Below are positions 1 to 4,955 of a stretch of 6,267 nt of DNA, piece by piece. Origin of the DNA: a bacterium. Its GTDB lineage: Bacteria > Verrucomicrobiota > Verrucomicrobiae > Limisphaerales > J093. Positions within the stretch are counted from its first letter, which is position 1. Every line of letters begins with the position of its first letter. The notes beneath the pieces were generated by a model. The model ran no database searches, had not been told where the DNA came from, and was given only the letters and a program-made list of their open reading frames with translations. The DNA is taken from positions 1 to 6,267 of the forward strand of contig JAKCAB010000403.1 in assembly GCA_021839785.1 (NCBI GenBank), read 5' to 3'. Both the position numbers and the translations under genes were made by a program.

Positions 1-171
1 CGGATGCCACCCGGCCGAAAGTGATAATGAACGATGACCAGTCGCAACCACGGTAATTTTCAGGGGGCAAGGCCGGGGGTCAAATCGCATTTTCGGCAGC
101 AAGGATTTTCAGCGATGCCCGGCAATCCTCGCTTGCCACCGGCCGGGGTGTGAACCGATAGTTACCCTAGC
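1..171. other. Non-coding leader upstream of the glycosyltransferase gene
   Basis: No gene is recognisable here. All three forward frames hit a stop within the first roughly 55 bases (TGA at 22, TGA at 35, TAA at 54), so the 3' end of an upstream forward gene could lie in the first few codons, but nothing identifies one. A 12-codon frame from ATG 115 to TGA 151-153 lies in the same frame as the downstream gene and ends 18 bases before its start. There is no clear Shine-Dalgarno sequence before 172 and no convincing promoter pair. Confidence 0.5.
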
Positions 172-1383
172 ATGGCGGATTTCTTCCAGACTGGCGCCAT
201 TGCCACCTTGCACCGGCTGGGCCTGCCGGACGTGGCGCGGCTCGAACAACAGCTCCAGGAGTACAGCCGGGAGACACCGATCGCGTTGGTGCTGCCCTGC
301 CACGCACGGGAGCTGCGCACGCCCGCGCTACGGGGCATCCTCCGCGAACTCCGGCAGGTGCCCTACCTGCGCCAGGTGATCGTGGGTCTCGATGGCGCGA
401 ACGCGGAGGATTGGCGCCGCGCGCGCCGGCTGTTTCGCACGCTGCCCCAGAACCCGGTGCTGTTGTGGAACGACGGCCAGCGCATGAAACGACTGCTGGA
501 GAAGCTCGAGGCGGCCGACTTGTCGATCGGGCAGGCCGGCAAGGGCCGCAACGTCTGGCTGTGCTGGGGTTTTGTCATCGCCAGCGGCCAAAGCCGGATG
601 GTCGCCATGCACGATTGCGACATCCTCACCTACAACCGGGAATTGCTGGCCCGCCTCTGCTATCCGGTGGCGCATCCGAGTCTGGGCTTCGACTTCTGCA
701 AAGGCTACTACGCGCGGTGCAGCACCCAACTCAACGGGCGGGTCATGCGGCTGCTCGTGACACCTCTGTTGCGCGCGCTCAAGAGCATCGTCGGCCAAGT
801 GCCGTTCCTGGTTTACCTCGACACCTACCGCTATCCGCTGGCCGGCGAATTCTCGCTCGACGTGGACCTGGTGCGCCGCAATCGCATTCCGTCGGATTGG
901 GGGCTGGAAATCGGGCTGCTGGCGGAGGTCTATCGCAACTGCGCGCCGCGCGCCATCTGCCAGTCCGAATTGTGCGACAACTACGACCACAAGCACCAGG
1001 AACTGTCGCCACGCGACGACGAGAAAGGCCTGAACCGGATGGCCGTGGACGTGACCAAATCAGTCTTCATTCGGATGGCCGCCGAGGGCATCAAGCTCGA
1101 CGCCGGGCTTTTCGACACCCTGGCCAGCGCGTACATGCGGCAGGCCGAAGACACGCTGCGGTTTTACGCCGCCGACGCGGCCGTCAACGGCCTGCGCTAT
1201 CCGCGGCACGAAGAAGAGAAGGCCACCGCCACCTTCGCCCGGAGCATCCAGACCGCCGCCAAAGCCTTCCTGCAAGACCCGCTCTGGACGCCGCTCATCC
1301 CGAATTGGAACCGCGTGCAATCCGCGCTGCCGGACTTTCTGGACGAGTTCCACCACGCCGTGACCCTGGACAACAAGAACTGA
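172..1383 (+). CDS. GT81-like glycosyltransferase (glucosyl-3-phosphoglycerate synthase type)
   Basis: The 403-residue protein looks like a cytoplasmic GT-A fold retaining glycosyltransferase related to glucosyl-3-phosphoglycerate synthases, which move a sugar from an NDP-sugar to a glycerate-type acceptor. Visible features in order: a Rossmann-like opening strand with LVLPCHARE (39-47); GKG (123-125) in the nucleotide-sugar binding region; the metal-binding DxD motif as D148-C149-D150 at the end of a hydrophobic strand; FCKGYYAR (175-182); LAGEF (223-227); WGLEIGLL (243-250); and a YDHKHQ segment (271-276) that supplies the late metal-ligand histidine typical of the family. Residues after about 290 form a charged, probably helical tail, making it longer than mycobacterial GpgS (about 320). 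There is no signal peptide or membrane segment. An in-frame TGA at 151-153 leaves ATG 172 as the only reasonable start, although no ribosome binding site is obvious. The family call is firm. The actual donor and acceptor are not readable: glucosylglycerate, mannosylglycerate or another glycoside are all possible. Confidence 0.85.
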   Translation: MADFFQTGAIATLHRLGLPDVARLEQQLQEYSRETPIALVLPCHARELRTPALRGILRELRQVPYLRQVIVGLDGANAEDWRRARRLFRTLPQNPVLLWNDGQRMKRLLEKLEAADLSIGQAGKGRNVWLCWGFVIASGQSRMVAMHDCDILTYNRELLARLCYPVAHPSLGFDFCKGYYARCSTQLNGRVMRLLVTPLLRALKSIVGQVPFLVYLDTYRYPLAGEFSLDVDLVRRNRIPSDWGLEIGLLAEVYRNCAPRAICQSELCDNYDHKHQELSPRDDEKGLNRMAVDVTKSVFIRMAAEGIKLDAGLFDTLASAYMRQAEDTLRFYAADAAVNGLRYPRHEEEKATATFARSIQTAAKAFLQDPLWTPLIPNWNRVQSALPDFLDEFHHAVTLDNKN

Positions 1384-1385
1384 CC

Positions 1386-1410
1386 GCCGCTTCTCCGCAA
1401 AACTAGCGGC
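1386..1410 (+). terminator. Weak stem-loop after the glycosyltransferase stop codon
   Basis: GCCGCT (1386-1391) is complementary to AGCGGC (1405-1410) across a 13-base loop, starting two bases after the stop codon. The next bases are A-rich rather than a T tract, so this is not a canonical intrinsic terminator. A second small inverted repeat, GGATC (1438-1442) with GATCC (1452-1456), lies further on. Either could help end transcription before the tRNA gene, but position is the main support. Confidence 0.25.
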
Positions 1411-1511
1411 CCAAAAACGCGAGCGGCAGCGGGACTGGGATCGACCGCCGGGATCCGCGCAGCGAAGTAAAGTATTTCCAAACGTGGGAGCGCGGGCTAA
1501 AGAGGGTGCGT

Positions 1512-1588
1512 GCGTCCGTAGCTCAATTGGATAGAGCTTCTGACTTCGGATCAGAAGGTTGCAGGTTCGAGTCCTGCCGGACGCGCCA
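1512..1588 (+). tRNA. tRNA-Arg (anticodon UCG)
   Basis: A full cloverleaf can be folded by eye. The acceptor stem GCGTCCG (1512-1518) pairs with CGGACGC (1578-1584), followed by discriminator G1585 and an encoded CCA (1586-1588). The D arm is GCTC/GAGC (1521-1524 with 1534-1537), with GG in its loop. The anticodon stem TCTGA/TCAGA encloses the loop CTTCGGA (1544-1550), giving anticodon TCG at 1546-1548. The variable loop is the standard five bases. The T arm is GCAGG/CCTGC around TTCGAGT. The body is 74 bases without CCA. The UCG anticodon reads CGA and, by wobble, other CGN arginine codons. The gene appears to stand alone. A weak promoter may be TTTCCA (1475-1480), a 17-base spacer and TAAAGA (1498-1503), but the match is poor. 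Confidence 0.97.
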
Positions 1589-1879
1589 TCCTCATAATCA
1601 ATGCCTTACGTCTGCAATCTCCAAAAGTCACAATGCTAGGTTACAATAAGTCCAGGGATGTCCAGCATCGTCCAGCACCTTTCCAAAGGGCTGTGGCGAG
1701 CATCGATGGACCGTCACGAAGAGTGTCCGGTCATCGCTCGCGGCGTCGTGTGATTCCAAGCTCAACCGAACCGGTGACAAGCGAACGGTGGGCGGCGGTC
1801 AGTTGTCGCCGACCCAGGTAGTGTCCAAGGCCAAGTCTGCCCGGAACCAGATTCCCCCGCGTTTTACGGCGGAACGTTT
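1589..1879. other. Gene-free region downstream of tRNA-Arg; possible integration scar
   Basis: This stretch separates the tRNA from the convergent end of the GH172 gene and has no recognisable gene. Its first 62 bases are about 39% GC (24 of 62 by hand count), clearly lower than the coding DNA around it. They include CAATGC twice (1599-1604 and 1631-1636) and lead into three tandem 10-bp motifs (1651-1680). Two short overlapping forward frames exist, 1633-1821 and 1658-1753 (31 codons), and neither resembles a known protein. From about 1690 the composition becomes GC-rich again. A low-GC patch beginning exactly at a tRNA 3' end is the usual setting of a tyrosine-recombinase attachment site, so a leftover of an integrated element is a reasonable inference. 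No integrase and no second copy of the tRNA end are visible in the window. Confidence 0.4.
1651..1680. repeat. Three tandem 10-bp TCCAG-initiated repeats
   Basis: The units are TCCAGGGATG, TCCAGCATCG and TCCAGCACCT, directly adjacent and in register. All three share TCCAG. Units 2 and 3 share TCCAGCA, and units 1 and 2 also agree at positions 7-8 (AT) and 10 (G). A 10-bp period places each copy on the same face of the helix, as is common for cooperative protein-binding sites. They begin 62 bases beyond the tRNA CCA. Recombinase arm-type sites are one possible reading; chance is not excluded for so few copies. Confidence 0.5.
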
Positions 1880-3502
1880 TCACCGGTACAGCACCGGTTC
1901 CTTCCGCCAGTCCTTGTCCTTGTCGAAGCCCATCTCGGCGACGCGGGGACGGCGCTCGCGCAGGCGGACAGATTCGATGCCCAGCAGGCAGCCTTGCGAG
2001 GCCGGGTTCCGGCCCACGCAATCCAGGCGCAGCGTGTAGTCGCCCGGCTCGGGCCAGAAGTCGAGCAGGTGCACCTCCTCGTTCCCGGTCTTGGCGCTGT
2101 AGAAATCGACCGGCCCGCCCAGCTTCACGCCATTGACGGAGACCTGGTAGCGGCCGAAATCGTAGGACTTGGTGGCGTTGAGCAACAGTCGCAGCGGCTC
2201 CTTCTTCGTGACCTTGAACGGGATTTCCAGCCAGGCGCCTTCCGGTTTCGCGGGACGGTAGAGCAGTTGCGGACCGTCGTAGAAATCGAGTTGCTGTGGC
2301 GTGACCTCGCCAGGGCCGTGGTGGCTGGCGTCGGCGAAGTCGCGGGCGTAGGCGATGACGCGTTCCAGGCTGGGCAGGCGCCGTTCGCTGGCCGGCGGCA
2401 CGGGCGGTTGCGGCGTAGGCTCGCCGGTCTGGTACCAGAACGCCACGCTGGCGTAGTCGTCTTCGCGCTCGTTCCAGCTCGTGGATTTGTTGGCGGGATT
2501 CTCGTCCGGCGCGATCCAGCCGAAGTGCTCCAACGTGAACTTGATCCCGGTGTCGAAGACGAGCGGGTCGTTGAGGTGCCAGCGATACGCGGCGGTGTGT
2601 CCGCCGACAATCCCCCACTGGTCGAAGTACGGCACCCCGAAATACGGCGTGCTCGTGGTCTGCAGGCCCCACGCGGAAAGGAAATAATCCTCCGTGCCGG
2701 TGCCCCAGATCGAAGGTTTCGCCTCGCCGTCGATGTAGATCTTCTCGTCGCCTTCGCCGAACCACGCCGGGCTGCGGGTGCGCACCGCGAGCACGGTGCC
2801 GACGTACTGGCCCTTGCCCTGGGTGTCGAGCAGCACGTAGTCCTGGCCGTGCCGGACCGGATATTCCTGGCGGTAGTGGGCGTAAAAGTACGGCGTGTCG
2901 TCGGGCAGGCTGTCCTTCTTGATCCAGTCGATGTTGTAGTAGAGGAGGCTGATCGGCTTCTCGCTCTGGTTGACGATCTCGATCCGCGCGGATTTCCGAA
3001 ACGGCATCTGCCAAAAGCAATTGTAGGAGTCCGCGTCCTCGACGATGACCGGCAGGCTGATCACCTCGCGGCGCTGGCCAAAGCAGTTCGCGAAGAAGTC
3101 CCCCACCGGCGCCTCGACGGCGGGCCGCTCGCTGCCATCCCAGAACATCCGGAGCAACATTTCCTGGTGATTCGCCGAGCCGCTCTTCGCCCAACCTTGC
3201 GGTTCGGGGCCGAGGAAGGTGACCCAGATGTGGGTGATCACGCCGGGGCCTGGTTCGTCCAGCAGGACATGGGTGGCGCCGGGCGGGACGGTGAAGTTGT
3301 CCCAGTTGCTCGCCTCGTCGAGGTCGCCGCGCGGCTCGGCCTTCGGGTCGAACTTCGCGTCCGGACCGCGCCGCAGCGGACCGACCCGCGAGGTCGAGGT
3401 GGCGCGCATCGAGCGGCCGGATTGGGGTTTGGCGAGGTCGTCGAGCGGTCCGGCCGAAACCGCGGCGCACAGGACACAGGCGAAGAGTAATGAGGGACGC
3501 AT
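1880..3502 (-). CDS. Exported GH172 family (DUF2961) glycoside hydrolase
   Basis: The 540-residue protein has a type I signal peptide at 1-17 (short positive start, hydrophobic LLFACVLCAAV, cleavage probably after VSA), so it acts in the periplasm or outside. The catalytic DUF2961/GH172 region spans about 65-330. It shows WDNF (67-70), PGPGVITHIWVTF (84-96), RMFWDGSERPAVEAPVGDFF (118-137), FWQMPFRKSARIEI (163-176), FGEGDEKIYIDGE (248-260), GTGTEDYF (267-274) and the YRWHLNDP block (306-313). E271 in GTGTEDYF is a likely catalytic carboxylate; I cannot place its partner. Known GH172 enzymes act on alpha-D-fructofuranosides, difructose anhydrides or D-arabinofuranosides, and the substrate here is unknown. 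A proline-rich linker (361-370) leads to a C-terminal beta-rich module (about 400-515), perhaps carbohydrate binding. ATG 3502 is chosen because it is followed directly by the signal peptide; the frame remains open upstream to about 4000, but that part is antisense to rsmB. Weak promoter-like boxes (TTGCTT, 17 bases, TACAAG; 3538 to 3510) precede it. Confidence 0.9.
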   Translation of the reverse strand: MRPSLLFACVLCAAVSAGPLDDLAKPQSGRSMRATSTSRVGPLRRGPDAKFDPKAEPRGDLDEASNWDNFTVPPGATHVLLDEPGPGVITHIWVTFLGPEPQGWAKSGSANHQEMLLRMFWDGSERPAVEAPVGDFFANCFGQRREVISLPVIVEDADSYNCFWQMPFRKSARIEIVNQSEKPISLLYYNIDWIKKDSLPDDTPYFYAHYRQEYPVRHGQDYVLLDTQGKGQYVGTVLAVRTRSPAWFGEGDEKIYIDGEAKPSIWGTGTEDYFLSAWGLQTTSTPYFGVPYFDQWGIVGGHTAAYRWHLNDPLVFDTGIKFTLEHFGWIAPDENPANKSTSWNEREDDYASVAFWYQTGEPTPQPPVPPASERRLPSLERVIAYARDFADASHHGPGEVTPQQLDFYDGPQLLYRPAKPEGAWLEIPFKVTKKEPLRLLLNATKSYDFGRYQVSVNGVKLGGPVDFYSAKTGNEEVHLLDFWPEPGDYTLRLDCVGRNPASQGCLLGIESVRLRERRPRVAEMGFDKDKDWRKEPVLYR

Positions 3503-3614
3503 GGCCAGGCTTGTAATCCCGCCGCGAGGCGGAAGCAACCGAAAGCCGGACGCGAACCGGGGGCGCCGGTAGCGGTGAGTTCGCCGGCTGTGTGTTGGAA
3601 GCGCCGATGTCCTT

Positions 3615-3630
3615 CCGGCCTCCGAGCCGG
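3615..3630 (-). terminator. Stem-loop directly after the rsmB stop codon
   Basis: On the minus strand, CCGGC (3630-3626) pairs with GCCGG (3619-3615) around a six-base loop, starting at the base after the TAG stop of rsmB. It sits where a terminator would be expected, within the 128-base gap before the GH172 gene. No T tract follows, so it may be a weak terminator, an mRNA-end stabiliser or chance in GC-rich DNA. Confidence 0.3.
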
Positions 3631-4908
3631 CTAATCCGCCTTGCGCAGCACGGCGACATAGGCGCCGTCGGCTTTGTCGTCGGGCGGAAACAGTTCGCGT
3701 TCGGTCGCCACCGTGAATTCGGGGTGGGCGACGATGAAGGCGTCCACCACGCCGCGGTTCTCCTCGGACTCCAGACTGCACGTGCTGTAAGCCAGGGTGC
3801 CACCGGGGCAGAGCAGCGGCGCGGCTTGTTCGAGCAGGGCGAGCTGGGCCCGCGACAGGCGCGCGATCTCTTCCAGGCGCAGGCGCCACCGCAAGTCCAG
3901 TCGGCGCCGGACGACGCCGGTGTTCGAACACGGCGCGTCCACGAGGATGCGGTCGAACTCGCGCAGCGGCGCGTCCTCGACGGAGGCGACGACGGTGCAA
4001 TCGGCGCAGAGCCGCTCGCAGTTTTCACTGAGACGCTGGCGGCGCGCGACCGAAGGCTCGACCGCCACGAGGGACACGTCGTTTTCGAGCATCTGGGCGA
4101 GCAGGGTGGTCTTGCCGCCCGGTGCCGCGCACAGATCGAGGACGCGGTCGCCGGGCTTGGGGTCCAGCATCCGCGGCGCGAGCAACGTGCTGGGATCCTG
4201 GACGTAAAACCAGCCCTGACGGAAGCTGGCCAGGCTGCCCAGTGGCGGGTGCGACTTCAGCTCGAACACCAGGTTTTCCGGAATCCAGTCCCAGCGCCCG
4301 AAGTCGTAGCTGAAGTCCTCGATCCGCCATTGCTCGATCAACTTGGCGGGCTCCACCATCAAGGTGTTCATGCGCGCAAACGTGCGCGGCGGGGTGTTGT
4401 TCCATGCGAGCAGTCGTGCCGTTCGCGCCGCGCCCCAGCGGGCCGACCACCGGTCCACCAGCCAACCGGGGTGCGACCACCCGACCGCCGGGTTGTCCGT
4501 TTTGAGGCGGTCGAGCAAGGCGCGGGTCGCCTCGCGTTCGCGGGCCAAGCCGCGCAGGATAGCGTTAACGAACCCCGAATCGCCCGGCCCGGCCAGGCTG
4601 ACGGTCTCGTTGACGGCGGCGTGGTCCGGGACGCGGTCGAGCCAGAACAACTGGTACAAGCCGAGCCGGAGCAGAACTTGCACGGCGGGCGTCTGGCGGC
4701 GGGAGCCGGTCTTGCGCTCGATCAGCCAGTCGAGCGTGGCCTGCCAGCGCACCACCCCGAAGACGAGTTCCTGGGCCAGGCCCCGGTCCACGGCCGGCAG
4801 CCGGACCGCGGCCAGGGCGGCGTCCAACAAGTCTTCGACGTAATCGCGGCCCGTTTCACGGTCGAGCAAAACGCGGAAGGCAATTTCTCTTGGTTTGCGC
4901 TGCAACAC
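3631..4908 (-). CDS. rsmB: 16S rRNA (cytosine967-C5)-methyltransferase RsmB
   Basis: This enzyme transfers a methyl group from S-adenosylmethionine to C5 of C967 (E. coli numbering) in 16S rRNA. The 425-residue length matches E. coli RsmB (429). Residues 1 to about 135 form the NusB-like RNA-binding domain, with PREIAFRVLL (6-15), FGVVRWQATLDWLI (50-63), LLRLGLYQLFWLDRVPDHAAVNE (79-101, split as helix and turn) and GFVNAILR (112-119). The methyltransferase domain follows: YVQDPSTLLAPRMLD (235-249), SAM motif I VLDLCAAPGGKT (256-267), acidic E284 after motif I, motif IV DAPCSNTG (324-331) and motif VI YSTCSLESEEN (374-384). C377 should be the nucleophile and C327 the helper cysteine. The start is GTG 4908; the frame extends upstream but offers no better start, and the N-terminus then begins a few residues before PREIA, as in homologues. 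There is no clear Shine-Dalgarno. It is divergent from the GreA-like gene and upstream of GH172 on the same strand. The frequent partner gene fmt is not present on either side here. Confidence 0.96.
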   Translation of the reverse strand: MLQRKPREIAFRVLLDRETGRDYVEDLLDAALAAVRLPAVDRGLAQELVFGVVRWQATLDWLIERKTGSRRQTPAVQVLLRLGLYQLFWLDRVPDHAAVNETVSLAGPGDSGFVNAILRGLAREREATRALLDRLKTDNPAVGWSHPGWLVDRWSARWGAARTARLLAWNNTPPRTFARMNTLMVEPAKLIEQWRIEDFSYDFGRWDWIPENLVFELKSHPPLGSLASFRQGWFYVQDPSTLLAPRMLDPKPGDRVLDLCAAPGGKTTLLAQMLENDVSLVAVEPSVARRQRLSENCERLCADCTVVASVEDAPLREFDRILVDAPCSNTGVVRRRLDLRWRLRLEEIARLSRAQLALLEQAAPLLCPGGTLAYSTCSLESEENRGVVDAFIVAHPEFTVATERELFPPDDKADGAYVAVLRKAD

Positions 4909-4955
4909 TTGGCAATATTGACGGTCACGTTCTTGGAAGCGAGTCGTAAACGGAC
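4909..4955. promoter_or_regulatory. Divergent spacer between rsmB and the GreA-like gene
   Basis: The 47 bases between the GTG of rsmB (leftward) and the ATG of the GreA-like gene (rightward) must hold, or border, the start signals of both genes. It is more AT-rich than its flanks and contains the 8-bp palindrome CAATATTG (4913-4920). Two -35-like boxes face right, TTGGCA (4909-4914) and TTGACG (4918-4923), but no -10 box lies at a standard distance from either. The promoter role follows from gene arrangement; exact elements are not resolved. Confidence 0.4.

Noticed and set aside
1658..1753. A 31-codon plus-strand frame downstream of the tRNA, possibly an integrase N-terminus remnant
   Set aside because: The translation has no convincing similarity to any integrase N-terminus I know, and it has no clear ribosome binding site. 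It overlaps another equally unsupported short frame (1633-1821).
1882..1898. ACCGGT-acagc-ACCGGT inverted repeat at the 3' end of the GH172 gene as a terminator
   Set aside because: The repeat lies mostly within the last codons and overlaps the stop codon, there is no T tract after it, and ACCGGT is itself a palindrome, so a direct repeat by chance explains it.
1994..3490. A 498-codon plus-strand frame antisense to the GH172 gene
   Set aside because: The protein is valine-, arginine- and glutamate-rich with no recognisable family, as expected for the complement of a GC-rich gene. The opposite strand encodes a clear GH172 protein.
3503..4000. Upstream extension of the GH172 frame by 166 residues
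   Set aside because: The extension is low-complexity and antisense-like, and it overlaps rsmB. A signal peptide begins exactly at ATG 3502.
1731..4028. A very long minus-strand open frame (about 765 codons) overlapping the GH172 and rsmB genes
   Set aside because: Its translation is arginine-, alanine- and proline-rich, low in information and without domains. It is out of frame with two well-identified genes on the same strand, so it is an artefact of GC-rich codon usage.
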